Positions 8,335 to 18,577 are shown, counted from the stretch's first letter. The stretch: DNA of 64,000 nt from Tenacibaculum sp. SG-28 (GCF_002954385.1 NZ_MQVY01000003.1:135732-199731); one strand, 5' to 3'. Numbers and translations: made by a program. The notes: generated from the letters alone by a model not told the origin.

Positions 8335-9465
8335 TTAAACTTCTACAAAATAAGTATCTGCATCATCAGGATTATATGGCTCATTTATCCAAAACAATGT
8401 TACTAATTCTTCTTCACCGATATTCGTGATATTATGGGTATACCAAATTGGCATGTCTACATACGACGGTTTATCTCCATCTAAAAAGTACTCTATAACT
8501 TCGTCACTATCAACTTTCCTCAATTTAATTGAGGCTTTACCCTTGATAACAGCAAAGCGTTCCACTTTTCTAGTATGATAATGATTTCCTCTTGTTATAC
8601 CGGGAACCGTTGTTGAATATGAAGATTGTCCAGAAACACCTGCTCTCATAATTTCAACAAATGCTCCTCTATTATCAGTATGTTTAATGAAACTCCTAGG
8701 AAAATAGGATTTAGGAATAAAACTTGTAAATGTATTAAACAAGTTCAATTCAAAAGATTTCATAGGAACATTTGGAACCTCTCCTTTGTCCATATAAGCT
8801 TCTTTGTATTGGTAGAGTAAACTTAAAATTTCTGAAACCTTGTTACTAGATGTATGTTCAACTAATTTGGAACTGATACTTCTCGTATTTCTTTTTATTT
8901 CTTCATAAAATGACTCACACAACTCATTAATATAAATAATATTAACCGTACTATCATTAATTATTTTAGGCTCTTCTCCATTTGTAATTTGGTAACAAAA
9001 TGTAGCTATAAATGAGTTATAAAATGGTTTTCCAAAAGGTCCAAAGACATTTGGAATTACTAAAGACGCTATTGAAGCCTCATTCTTTTCTGCCCATTTT
9101 TCTAGTAAATTTCTACCATCTCTTTTGGATTTTCCATATAAGTTATCTCTTTCTTCTTGTGTTGAAGACGAGAAAACAATTTTAGGTTTAGAATCAGTCT
9201 TTTCACATGCAGAAATTAATTTATTAACTAAACCTACATTTGTTTCATAAATAAATTCCTGACTCTCATGCCTGTTAATTGCCGCTATGTGTACAATTAC
9301 ATCACATGATTTTACAAATTCTTCAAGTCTTTCTGTGTTTTCAAAAAAAGAACGATCAAAATTAACTAGATTTAATTCTTCTTTTAAGGATAGATAATTA
9401 TATAAGTGTCTACCCATAAATCCTGATTGGCCTGTGATTCCAACTTTTAACTCCATGTTGTCCAT
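8335..9465 (-). CDS. capF: CapF-like bifunctional SDR/cupin (UDP-FucNAc pathway)
   Basis: A 376-residue fusion: an N-terminal short-chain dehydrogenase (GITGQSGFMGRHLYN; YGKSKRDG as the Tyr-Lys pair) and a C-terminal cupin (from about residue 260) with the metal-binding GNHYHTRKVERFAVIKG. This is the CapF architecture: the cupin epimerises C3 of the 4-keto intermediate and the SDR domain reduces C4. The start may be the ATG at 9456 rather than 9465; both overlap the upstream cupin gene. It sits between CapG and the small cupin/CapE genes, consistent with UDP-L-FucNAc synthesis. Confidence 0.9.
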   Translation of the reverse strand: MDNMELKVGITGQSGFMGRHLYNYLSLKEELNLVNFDRSFFENTERLEEFVKSCDVIVHIAAINRHESQEFIYETNVGLVNKLISACEKTDSKPKIVFSSSTQEERDNLYGKSKRDGRNLLEKWAEKNEASIASLVIPNVFGPFGKPFYNSFIATFCYQITNGEEPKIINDSTVNIIYINELCESFYEEIKRNTRSISSKLVEHTSSNKVSEILSLLYQYKEAYMDKGEVPNVPMKSFELNLFNTFTSFIPKSYFPRSFIKHTDNRGAFVEIMRAGVSGQSSYSTTVPGITRGNHYHTRKVERFAVIKGKASIKLRKVDSDEVIEYFLDGDKPSYVDMPIWYTHNITNIGEEELVTLFWINEPYNPDDADTYFVEV

Positions 9466-9875
9466 TTATTTTTATCAAATCTTACTTGATCATCAGGATT
9501 TACTCCAAATGCGTAATCAGAAAAAATCATCATCTTAGAATTCTCTTTTTTTGCTTGAAAACCATTTGCAAATCCTTCTGGAATAAATAACACTTGAGGA
9601 TCTTCGGCCTTTAGTAAAAACTCGTAAACTTCAAGCTCTTCAGAGGGACTTTTAAAATCATCAATTTTAACTAACTTTACCATGAATTCTCCTTCGATGC
9701 ATAAAAACCATCTTTTCTCGACAATGTGAGCTTGCCAAGCTCTAACAACATCAGTAGAAAAATGTTCTGTATAATAAAGTCTTTTGATATTAGACATGTC
9801 AAAAACATTTACAAAATTGATACGACCTCTTTCATCGATATGTTTACCTCCTTCTATTATATATGGCTGATTCAT
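9447..9875 (-). CDS. WxcM/RmlC-like small cupin
   Basis: A 142-residue single-domain cupin with an N-terminal GGKHIDERGRINFVNVF and a jelly-roll core (QAHIVEKRWFLCIEGEF). It resembles dTDP-4-dehydrorhamnose 3,5-epimerase or sugar 3,4-ketoisomerase (FdtA/QdtA/WxcM) relatives. It is wedged between capE and capF, ending inside the capF start and abutting capE (9875 is shared). Context implies action on a 4-keto-6-deoxy UDP-sugar, but CapF already has its own cupin, so its job is unclear. It could instead serve the dTDP branch from RfbA/RfbB. Confidence 0.7.
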   Translation of the reverse strand: MNQPYIIEGGKHIDERGRINFVNVFDMSNIKRLYYTEHFSTDVVRAWQAHIVEKRWFLCIEGEFMVKLVKIDDFKSPSEELEVYEFLLKAEDPQVLFIPEGFANGFQAKKENSKMMIFSDYAFGVNPDDQVRFDKNKWTTWS

Positions 9876-10882
9876 TACTTTTTTATTTCTTTCTTAATAA
9901 ACTCAAGCTTTAAAAGTAATTTCTTCATTCCGTCTATGTCTAATCTTTCCGTATTATGGGAATGATAATCTTCAATAGAATTCATATCGATTTCTCCTTC
10001 TGAAAAGTAGTTAGCATAATTTAAATCTCTATTATCTGCTGGAATTCTGTAATAGTCTCCCATATCCTCAGATTTAACTCTTTCTTCTCTTGTCAATAAA
10101 GATTCATATAACTTCTCACCATGACGTGTGCCAATAACTTTTAATTGGCTTGAGCTATCAAACATTTCTATTAAAGCTTTGGCTAGTGTTTCAATGGTTG
10201 CTGCCGGTGCCTTTTGTACAAACATATCTCCAGGATTTGCATTTTCAAAAGCAAATAAAACCAAATCTACTGCATCCTCTAAAGTCATCATGAACCTCGT
10301 CATATTCGGATCTGTCAAAGTTAAATCTTTTCCTAATTTCATTTGCTCAACAAATAATGGTATTACTGAACCTCTAGAAGCCATTACATTTCCGTATCTA
10401 GTTCCACTTATTATGGTATTACCAGCATTTCTAGATTTAGCTACTAACACTTTCTCCATCATAGCCTTAGAAATACCCATAGCATTAATTGGATATACTG
10501 CTTTATCTGTGCTTAAAACAACAACATTTTTAACATTATTTCTTATTGCTGCTTCTAATACATTTTCTGTTCCTATTACATTAGTTTTAACCGCTTCGAT
10601 TGGGAAAAACTCACAAGATGGCACTTGTTTTAAAGCTGCTGCGTGAAAAATATAATCAACACCTCTCACAGCCACTTCAACAGAAAGAGAATCTCTTACA
10701 TCACCAATATAAAATTTCACTTTTGGACTTGATAATTTTCTTCTTAAATCATCCTGCTTTTTTTCATCTCTAGAAAAGATTCTTATTTCACTGAAATGAT
10801 CTGTACTTAAAAATCTATTAAGAACTGCCTTACCGAAGGAACCTGTGCCTCCTGTTATTAGTAATATTTTTTTTCTAAACAT
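9875..10882 (-). CDS. capE: CapE/PseB-family UDP-GlcNAc 4,6-dehydratase
   Basis: A 335-residue extended SDR of the FlaA1/PseB/CapE type. Visible are the NAD-binding LITGGTGSFGKAVLNRF, the segment AAALKQVPSCEFFPIEAVKTN that is diagnostic for the family, STDKAVYPINAMGISKAMMEK with the Met-X3-Lys catalytic pair, and TDPNMTRFMMT. It converts UDP-GlcNAc to a UDP-4-keto-6-deoxy sugar with C5 inversion. It is the first step toward UDP-L-FucNAc together with the capF and capG genes downstream. It overlaps the end of the O-antigen polymerase gene by 8 bases. Confidence 0.92.
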   Translation of the reverse strand: MFRKKILLITGGTGSFGKAVLNRFLSTDHFSEIRIFSRDEKKQDDLRRKLSSPKVKFYIGDVRDSLSVEVAVRGVDYIFHAAALKQVPSCEFFPIEAVKTNVIGTENVLEAAIRNNVKNVVVLSTDKAVYPINAMGISKAMMEKVLVAKSRNAGNTIISGTRYGNVMASRGSVIPLFVEQMKLGKDLTLTDPNMTRFMMTLEDAVDLVLFAFENANPGDMFVQKAPAATIETLAKALIEMFDSSSQLKVIGTRHGEKLYESLLTREERVKSEDMGDYYRIPADNRDLNYANYFSEGEIDMNSIEDYHSHNTERLDIDGMKKLLLKLEFIKKEIKK

Positions 10883-12145
10883 TTTTTACTTTATTAAGTT
10901 CAATCAAGGTTGGATATATAAAAAATACAGCCAAACCAATTGAAGGTGTAACATTATTTAAAACTGATATAGTGAAAAAAGAAATTAACATTGATAAACT
11001 CAGTGAGTTAACATAAATTCTTTCCTTTATTAATCTATTTAAAATTGGTTTAAAATATATAAACAATTGAATTATACCTACAAAAAATCCAAAAAGTGCA
11101 AAAGTATCTATGATTTGAGAATGTTGACCAAAAGAGTTTAATTCTCCATAATTATTCTTTCCCAATTTATTTTGAATACCACCAAAAATAGGGTATTCTC
11201 CAAATAAGGCAATACTCTTGTTATAAGCAGTAAATCTCGCACTAATCGATTCTCCTGATTGACTATTTTGCAAAAGGTTTCTCAATTCTATTAACCTTTT
11301 TGTATTTAAACTATTTCCAAAATTGGCAACAAAATAATCTACAATAAAGTTTAAAATAAAATCTGATACTAAATAGAGAAAAAAGAATAAAACTGAATAA
11401 AATATCAGCCTAATAATGGATATTTTTTTCCAAGAAATCTCAAAAAAATAGCAAGAGAAATTAAAAGAAAAGCTGTCGAAAAGTTTGAGAGAAAAATGTT
11501 TGTTGTGAAAAGTAATAAGGTAAAAAAGTAAAATACAGAGGTAATGGCTTTATTTTTAAACTTTATGAGTCTTTTGTTAAAAATTAAAATGCTACAAAAA
11601 AACACTAAAAAATAAATAAAATCATAGCCTCCAACTCCCTTTAAAAGTTTATCTGTCCCTATACCTTTACTTGATTTTAAAGCTCTTGAAATGCTCGGAT
11701 CATCTCTGTACTCCAATACAGTAATCAAACTAATTATTACTATTACAGGAATTAAAGATTTTATAATTTTAATATTTTTATCAATTCTTCCCTTTCTATT
11801 GTTATAATCAAAAGCTATAAAGTATATAGGTAACTGACTTAACTCAAAAAACCTATTTCCAATTTCATTGTTACCAAATAATATTGGTATAAAAATCGTA
11901 TAAAAAATAAAGAAAAAGATACTAAACTTATATGTGTCTGAATGTAAAAAATACGAAGAGTCATCAAAAAAAATAAGTGCTACATAACAAATAAGCGAAG
12001 TAGCCCATAAATAATTAAAAAAAGAAAATGCTCTAAAAGTGGGAATTATTGAGAGTATAGCTAATAGAAATAGAACTAAAACACTCAATCTAAAGAATAT
12101 GGATTCTTTCTTATTATTAATTAAAAATTTTGTCATATCACCCAT
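10875..12145 (-). CDS. wzy: O-antigen/capsule polymerase Wzy, interrupted by a frameshift
   Basis: Two pieces, 11405-12145 and 10875-11285, are different frames of one polytopic membrane protein. Adding one base to the T7 run at 11423-11429 (A7 in the gene) restores continuous coding through 11286-11404, giving a 423-residue protein with about ten hydrophobic segments. The second half has a large periplasmic loop (FGGIQNKLGKNNYGELNSFGQHSQIID) like O-antigen ligase/polymerase loops. Wzy joins lipid-linked repeat units in the periplasm. There is no strong sequence motif, so the call leans on topology and on the Wzx, initiator and glycosyltransferase neighbours. The frameshift looks like a homopolymer sequencing error, but true inactivation cannot be excluded. 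Confidence 0.72.
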
Positions 12146-13223
12146 TTCCTTTTAACAAAGAGGAATATACTTCATCTAATCCTTTTTCAATACTTGCGTT
12201 TGAAAACTTTTCATTGACTTTTTCTTTTGCTCTTGCTCCATATACCCCGATTAATTCCTCATTTTCTATTAAGTATGATATGGCATTAGTCAAATCACCA
12301 ACATTTGAAGGTTCTGTTAAAATTCCGTTATAGTTATTTTCAACAATTTCAGGAACTCCTCCTGTTCTTGATGCAATCAATGCTAAGCTTGCCTGCGAAG
12401 CTTCAAGTAATGCCACGGATAAAGTTTCATGTAAAGTTGGTAGTACAAATATGTCACATGCCTTTAAAATATGATTAATATCTCCTCTATACCCCAAAAA
12501 AAACACCTGCTTGTTATTGACCATCTTTTCTAACTTCTTTTTCATATTTCCAAGATATAATCCATCACCTACTATTACAAACTTTAAATTAGCTTTTTTA
12601 TTAAAATTTAATATTGCCTCATCAAAAAATTGATATCCCTTATCTTTTATAATTCTGGCAACCGTAACAATAACTATGTCATCTTTTTCAATTCCTAATT
12701 CCTCTCTTAAACTCTTCTTAGTCTGTTTTTCTTTAGGCAATTTGGGAGGGAAGTTATAAATAGTTCTTTTATCTTTGGTTCCAAAAAATCTGAGTACTCT
12801 TCTGTTTAAAACATAATTACTAACTGCTATAACTTTTTTAGACAACAAAATAGTTATAGGTTCTAATATATAAGTAAGAATAGACTTTTTAATTATATTA
12901 AAGTAAATTGCATCTCCAGAGAAACCTCTTACCGTCATCACAGTATTCTTAACTCCAGCAAATTTACAAGCTACAGCCATATGAAAACCGGACAATTGTA
13001 ATCCTGAATAATGAACAATATCTGGATTAATTCTTTTTATTTGTTCAATTAAATCTTTTATTCTTTTTAAACTAATACCACTCCCTAATTCAGTTTTGTA
13101 GTGAATTGTATGAAAATCATATTTCTTTTTCAAATCAGAATTCATTATCCTACTTGTACTTGTATATGGACCTCCTCCTTTACCAGTAGTTGATAACTCT
13201 AGTGCTATTTTTGCTTTTTTCAT
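12138..13223 (-). CDS. Glycosyltransferase family 4
   Basis: A 361-residue GT-B enzyme with the retaining GT4 C-terminal domain: VTVARIIKDKGYQFF, then LPTLHETLSVALLEASQAS as the EX7E-type donor-binding motif, then TGGVPEIVEN. The acceptor half begins with a Gly-rich TTGKGGGPYTST. It is cytoplasmic and adds one sugar of the repeat unit. Its stop overlaps the Wzy start by 8 bases; the acyltransferase lies 9 bases upstream. Sugar specificity cannot be read from sequence. Confidence 0.85.
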   Translation of the reverse strand: MKKAKIALELSTTGKGGGPYTSTSRIMNSDLKKKYDFHTIHYKTELGSGISLKRIKDLIEQIKRINPDIVHYSGLQLSGFHMAVACKFAGVKNTVMTVRGFSGDAIYFNIIKKSILTYILEPITILLSKKVIAVSNYVLNRRVLRFFGTKDKRTIYNFPPKLPKEKQTKKSLREELGIEKDDIVIVTVARIIKDKGYQFFDEAILNFNKKANLKFVIVGDGLYLGNMKKKLEKMVNNKQVFFLGYRGDINHILKACDIFVLPTLHETLSVALLEASQASLALIASRTGGVPEIVENNYNGILTEPSNVGDLTNAISYLIENEELIGVYGARAKEKVNEKFSNASIEKGLDEVYSSLLKGNG

Positions 13224-13232
13224 AAATACAAA

Positions 13233-13790
13233 TTAGTCTATTTTTTCATACTTAAAATATTCTTTTAAAGCCTTATCTTTATACTTCCCCTTTAAATGGC
13301 CTAAGTGTAAGGAAGAAGATTTTATTCCATTAAAATACTCTTCTGTTGACTTTATTTTTTTTGCTGGAATTCCTCCCATTACAGAATTTGGAGTTACATT
13401 TTTGGTTACAATAGAGCCTGCAGCTATTATAGAGTTTTCTCCAATAGTAACACCAGGTAAAACAATACTTCTCACACCAATATATACATTATCTTTAACA
13501 ATGATTGGTGCTGTAATTTCAAGATCAGGAACCTTATCTCTAAATAATAAAGTTCCTCCATCATGAGTTATAAACATAACATCTGTAGTTATGTGAACAT
13601 TATCTCCTAATGTTATTAACCACGGTTCACTACCAAACATCTTACTGGGGTTTCCATAAATAAAAAGTTTTCCCTTTACATTAACTCCAATCCATTTTGT
13701 ATATCCAACATGATTTGTCATTGCGTAAATAGCTCCGACAGTTTTCATAAAAACTTTTTTAAAAAACCTCTCTATGGAATAAAATATCAT
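13233..13790 (-). CDS. Left-handed beta-helix acyltransferase
   Basis: A 185-residue hexapeptide-repeat transferase of the WcaF/maltose-acetyltransferase type. Repeats include LGDNVHITTDVMFITHDGG (catalytic His candidate), VKDNVYIGVRSIVLPGVTIG, NSIIAAGSIVTKNVTPNSV and the closing GGIPAKKIKS. It probably transfers an acetyl group to a hydroxyl or amino group of a glycan residue in the cytoplasm. It lies between a GT4 gene and a second acyltransferase gene, with gaps of 9 and 4 bases. Confidence 0.8.
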   Translation of the reverse strand: MIFYSIERFFKKVFMKTVGAIYAMTNHVGYTKWIGVNVKGKLFIYGNPSKMFGSEPWLITLGDNVHITTDVMFITHDGGTLLFRDKVPDLEITAPIIVKDNVYIGVRSIVLPGVTIGENSIIAAGSIVTKNVTPNSVMGGIPAKKIKSTEEYFNGIKSSSLHLGHLKGKYKDKALKEYFKYEKID

Positions 13791-13794
13791 ATAC

Positions 13795-14346
13795 TTATTT
13801 AAGTTTGGTTTTATGTTCTTTAATTTGGTCCTCAGTCCATCTTTCTCTAATTTTTTGAGATCTATTTCCCGTAATTATAGAATAAGGAGGAATACTTTTT
13901 GATACTACAACACCTGCGCCTATAATAGAGCCTTGACCAATTTTAACTCCTTTAAGAATTATCGCTCTAGCTCCAATCCAAACATCATCCTCAATAATTA
14001 TATCTTCATCATTTTCTGGAAGTTTTTCCTCCAATTTGATATCAATCATAAACCTCCCTATTAAATCCGTTCTATGATTACCTCCGTGAATTGAAACTTC
14101 TGGTCCAAACATTATATTATTACCGATAAAAATATGACTTAATGAAGCTTGAAATCTGCATTTTTGTCCGATATATACTTTATTCCCAATAGAAATATTC
14201 TTATTGTGAAAAAAACACCCTTTGGAAATCCTAACATCATTCCCAACTGTTTGAAAATTACTTAATTGTTCCTTTCTCCATAAAAACCAATATATTTTTT
14301 CTAAAACTTTAAATGGAATCCATAATAATTTGTACAAATACTTCAT
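13795..14346 (-). CDS. Left-handed beta-helix acyltransferase
   Basis: A 183-residue hexapeptide-repeat acyltransferase. Repeats run from VRISKGCFFHNKNISIG through VYIGQKCRF and VWIGARAIILKGVKIG to GSIIGAGVVVSKSIPPYSI. The likely active-site His is in VSIHGGNHRTDL. It is distinct in sequence from its 13233-13790 neighbour, so it is not a recent tandem duplicate. A hydrophobic N-terminus (YLYKLLWIPFKVLEKIYWFL) may associate with the membrane. The substrate is presumably a sugar of the repeat unit. Confidence 0.78.
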   Translation of the reverse strand: MKYLYKLLWIPFKVLEKIYWFLWRKEQLSNFQTVGNDVRISKGCFFHNKNISIGNKVYIGQKCRFQASLSHIFIGNNIMFGPEVSIHGGNHRTDLIGRFMIDIKLEEKLPENDEDIIIEDDVWIGARAIILKGVKIGQGSIIGAGVVVSKSIPPYSIITGNRSQKIRERWTEDQIKEHKTKLK

Positions 14347-14355
14347 ATTATTTTT

Positions 14356-15521
14356 TTAAGACATTAACTTTTCAAACTGTTCAACATATTTATTGCAATT
14401 GAAAATCTGATTTTTAAGACATTCATCTTTTAACTTTACAATATCAGTTTTATTCATTTCAAGAACATTTATCAGAGTTTCTGTAAGTTTGTTTTTTCCA
14501 AAATCATCTATTAATATTCCAAGAAAATTATATTTATCAAAATAATCGGAAAGATTACTTGACTTATTAGTTATTACAGGAGTTCCACAAGAAATTGATT
14601 CTACAAACTTTGTTGGAAAACCAGCCTTAGTTACAATATTTTTTGGACGATAAAAAATAGAAAAGTCAGCTCCTTTTAATGCATTCAAAACTTCCGTATG
14701 TGATTTCTTTCCCAAAAACTCTATATTAGTAATATTTAAATCTTTGACCCCTTTAAAATTTTCTTCATACTCCTCTTTAGTTATACCTAAAATTATAAAC
14801 TTAAAATTTGTTATCCCCTTCCTGTGAACTTCTATAAAGGCATCTACCAAATAATCTATCTTATCCTTCATTCCGGAACCTGGAGAACCGGCATAAAAAA
14901 ACTATACTCATTTGACACAATATTATTTGTATTTAAAACCTTCCATTTAACATTATTGAAATTTACAAGTGGTGGTACTTGTATAACTTTAACTTTTCGT
15001 TCGTAATAATTGGTTAAAAAGGCACTAATTGCGATAACTCCGTCAACCTTAAAATGTAAAAATCTCATTCTTAAAAACGTATCAAAGTTTTTAATTATTG
15101 ATTTAACAGCAATCGTTTTTTCCGAAGACCACTCAGTTACATCAGCAAATATCCTAACATTATTTTTTTTTGAGAAATTTAACATTCGTAAAAGAGCAAA
15201 AGACGGAAAGTTATAGACAAATACAGAATCAATCTTAGTCATTATTTTGCTTTCTTCGATTATTTTTTTTACCTTATATATACTTGATATATAAGTAACC
15301 CATTGAAGAAAAGATTTGGGGTACATTATTTCATAATATTCAAAACCTTCTACCGTTTTCGGAGTATATAATGTTTCTTTTTCCTTATTTACTCCAATAA
15401 AAATAACTTCATATCCAAGCCCTTGAAGACAATTAGCGTTAGAAACAACTCTATGAGCTGCAGCATTCTTATCTGGAAGTTCAAACCCTCCAACATATAA
15501 AATAATGTTTCTTTCCATCAA
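14356..15521 (-). CDS. Glycosyltransferase family 4, interrupted by a frameshift
   Basis: The 217-residue N-terminal piece (14868-15521) and 171-residue C-terminal piece (14356-14871) form one 388-residue GT4 enzyme. One extra base in the A7 run at 14895-14901 (T7 in the gene) changes the first frame's end into FFYAGSPGSGMKDKIDYL, the classical junction before the GT4 donor domain. N-terminal: ILYVGGFELPDKNAAAHRV. C-terminal donor site: GFPTKFVESISCGTPVI. A homopolymer base-calling loss is the simplest cause. It lies 12 bases downstream of a GT2 gene that shows the same type of lesion. Confidence 0.85.
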
Positions 15522-15533
15522 TTTCTTTAATTT

Positions 15534-16507
15534 TTAATTAAAAGGATTATAACCATTATCTTTATATCGAATTTTATTCCAAAATTTAAAATGTTTAACT
15601 GCTAAAAAATGAGCTTTTACAATATCATATTTAACCCTACCTGTAAGGAATAAAAATATCTTCTTCAACCCATTTTTTAATGTATATTTTCTTCGAAAAG
15701 CTTTTTTCCTTTTTTCCTCTACATGAAATTCTGACAATTTTAAAACAGCCATTGTTCCCCAATATTCAATTTTGGGAGATTTTAACCATTTTTTTCCGCC
15801 TCCTGTTGTTATTCCTCCCTTGTGCCAAATTTTAGCCTTAGGACTATATATCAATTTATATCCTTTTTTTATTGCTTTTAAAGCATAATCATTTTGTTCA
15901 CCATAAAGGAAAAAATAATCAGAATAAGCACCTATTTCTTCATAAATCTCTCTTGATAAAATCCACATGATGTCGTCAGACATTGCTAACTCCATTTCTT
16001 CATCATATTGCCCTACATCTTTTTCTCTTCGGTTTTTTACTGGCGACTTATAATCAAAAACTCCTGTACTATTTGTTTTGACACTTCCAATATATTGCAA
16101 TGTATCCTTTTCATCATAATTATATACTTTCCCCGATACAATTGCCTTACCTTTATACTTTTCTGACGTAATTATTAATTCTTTAATGGCATTTTCATCA
16201 ATTAAAGTATCATTATTCATTATTAAAAAATACTCACAATTTGTTTCATTTGCTTTTTCAAGTCCATAATTAATCCCCCTACATATCCCTTATTAATTTC
16301 CAATCTTGGTATAGATAATCTATAATCATCAGGAAGTCTTTCCTGTAATTCTTTAAAATTCTCTTCAGAAGAACCATTATCAACTAAAACAATCTCAAAA
16401 TTTGAATAATCCGAGTTCAAAATTGATTTTACACAATCTACCGTATAATCAATTTGATTATAATTAAGCGTTATTATAGCCACTTTAGGTTTTTGAGATA
16501 CACTCAT
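15534..16507 (-). CDS. Glycosyltransferase family 2, interrupted by a frameshift
   Basis: Pieces 16223-16507 (94 residues) and 15534-16220 (228 residues) belong to one 324-residue GT-A enzyme. Restoring one base to the C5 run at 16275-16279 (G5 in the gene) gives NKGYVGGINYGLEKANET, which leads into EYFLIMNNDTLID with the DXD-type NNDT of rhamnosyltransferase-like GT2 proteins. N-terminal VAIITLNYNQIDYTVDCVKS and VDNGSSEE are classical for family 2. It transfers one sugar of the repeat unit at the inner membrane. The break is probably a sequencing artefact. Confidence 0.87.
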
Positions 16508-16515
16508 TATTTCTT

Positions 16516-17986
16516 CTATTTTAAATTAAATTTGCTTAACAAATACTTTTTTTCCTTTTGCTTGAGAAAAACTACGGTTAAAACCAGTAATAACGGTCCT
16601 AAAAATAGATTTACCATTTTTATGTTTTCATAAAAAAGTCTATAACTATAAGAATTGTCGCTGAAAATAGCAAATAAAAAATTAATACTATATTATTTTT
16701 ATGAAACGAAAATTTCAAATACTTCCTTGAATAAAAATAATAAACCCAAAAAAACACAAAAGGGCTTATCATATGTTTTAGCATCCACCCGTATAAGCCT
16801 ATATCATTAACAAAAATATATGTCACCAACATATCTAGCGTAAAATATAATACTAAAAAAATACCATGCTGCTTAATTTTACCCCTTGGAGTCATTGACT
16901 GAGAAAAAACATAATACCACACATAAAAAGCAACTCCAATAAAATGTAGTGGTAAATATTTAGATGCTGCTAAAAACTTATTAGAATAAAATAATTCTAT
17001 AAAAAAATCTTTATAAGGGATTCCTATTAATAGTAATGGAAAAATAGAAAAAGTACCTAATCTAATTGCATCATTTAACAAAGCTGATAACTCCTTATCA
17101 GATTTTAACTCACAAAACCTAGGATAGAGATATGTAGAAAAAGATGGCAAAATAAACCCAGTTACCATACTAGCCACATAACAATAGGACTATAAAGTCC
17201 AATACTATCAACTCCTAAGTTCGAAACAACAATACCTCTACAAACAAATTCACTAATAATGGAAAATACACCAATTGTTAAACCAAAGGTTGAAAAGACT
17301 AATAGCTCTTTTATAAATTGAAAACTTAAACTTGCATTAAAAATTGTTTTTACTGTTATCCTATATTTTTTAAAATAAATCTTACGAGCAAAAAAGAAAT
17401 TTGTTAACAAATTAGCAATATAAGATAATGGGACAAAAATTATTGCTCCATCTAATTTTAGTAATAAAATTAAAGGTACCGCTAGAAGTAAATTAATTAT
17501 AACAATAATTATTCTTGCTTTAGCGATAGTTTTAACATCCTTAAATGCTTTTAATATTGAAAAAGGAATACTATCCAATATTAAAAGAGGAAAAGAAAGA
17601 AGTCCAATATAAAAATATGATATATAAGATAATTCTCCAAAAACATAGATAGTTAATTCACTCGAAAACAAATAAAGAATAATTGAACTTAACACAACAA
17701 AAACTGAAAGCAACAAAATATATGCTTTATAAGCTGAATTTATTATTCTTGCAGTCTGAGAGGATTCTAAATTTTCCGCTATTTGCTTCACCAACCCTTC
17801 ACTCATACTTAATAGAGTAAATTGCGACATTTTCTGGGTTACAAAAGTTAACTGAGCTACCAAACCAGCTCCTAACGTACCAAGAAAATATGCTATTAAC
17901 TTAGTTCTAACTAAACCAGTTAAGAATTGAACTATCCTTGTACCCGCCAAAAATGATGTATTTTTTAAAAGTGTCTTAAACTCCAT
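16516..17986 (-). CDS. wzx: Wzx-type O-antigen flippase, interrupted by two frameshifts
   Basis: An oligosaccharide-lipid translocase of the MATE/MOP superfamily. The N-terminal piece (17162-17986) begins FLAGTRIVQFLTGLVRTKLI. Adding one base at the CC at 17174-17175 joins it to the second piece as IVMWASMVTGFILPS. A second single-base loss in 16625-16637 apparently hides a further 33 codons (16516-16617) encoding the last hydrophobic helix, MVNLFLGPLLLVLTVVFLKQ. The reconstructed protein is 490 residues with about 12 membrane spans, the normal Wzx size. It moves undecaprenyl-linked repeat units across the inner membrane. It overlaps the upstream acyltransferase stop by 11 bases. Confidence 0.82.
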
Positions 17987-18575
17987 CTATTTCCTTAACT
18001 TTTGTAGCAGGTGTTCCCGCATAAATATGTTTTGATTCCGTATTTTTATTAACGAGTGAATTTGCACCAATTATAGTTTGACTATGAATGATTACTCCTT
18101 TTAAAATGGTACAATTTGTTCCAATATAAACATCATTATGAACCTCGATCTTATCCTGAGTCGCTGGGTAAATCTCCCTTAAATTAGAATTATTCATATC
18201 TAAATGAGTAATAAAGGTATTATTCATAGCAATAACTACATTACTCGAAATTATTATCTCATCTCTTAAATCAAAAAAACAATTTTTGCCAATATGACAA
18301 TTTTCTCCAACAATCAAATTGCTATAATTTTTACAATTATGAAAGGTTATGCCACTTTGTATATTGCATTTTTTTCCAATTTTTGCTCCTCTTAATTTAA
18401 GTATAGGAATAATACATGGTTGACTAACTTGTCGTAAATAATTATTTGCGTTTTCAAATCCCAAAAAAAACTCCCTCAGAAGAAAAATTATAAGGCTAAA
18501 AAAGATATTAATTTTTATAAAAGTATATTTTCGCAATCTCCTGTAGCTTCCCAAAAACAAACGCTTTATAAACAT
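17976..18575 (-). CDS. Left-handed beta-helix acyltransferase
   Basis: A 199-residue hexapeptide-repeat protein with repeats such as IGKKCNIQSGITF, VGENCHIGKNCFF and VYIGTNCTILKGVIIHSQT, and a closing AGTPATKVKE. TFITHLDMN contains the likely catalytic His. The N-terminal 60 residues are basic with a hydrophobic stretch, suggesting membrane association. It is the third such transferase of the locus. It lies 2 bases after the aminotransferase gene, which makes it the best candidate to N-acetylate the amino sugar made by that enzyme; this is inference from position. Confidence 0.78.
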   Translation of the reverse strand: MFIKRLFLGSYRRLRKYTFIKINIFFSLIIFLLREFFLGFENANNYLRQVSQPCIIPILKLRGAKIGKKCNIQSGITFHNCKNYSNLIVGENCHIGKNCFFDLRDEIIISSNVVIAMNNTFITHLDMNNSNLREIYPATQDKIEVHNDVYIGTNCTILKGVIIHSQTIIGANSLVNKNTESKHIYAGTPATKVKEIDGV

Positions 18576-18577
18576 TA

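Noticed and set aside
10128..10646. 172-residue plus-strand frame opposite capE
   Set aside because: Antisense of a well conserved dehydratase; no family features, no start signals.
10875..17986. Genuine pseudogene cluster in the glycan locus
   Set aside because: The same one-base-loss pattern also hits essential ftsW, murE, ftsI and ftsL, so sequence error explains all cases better.
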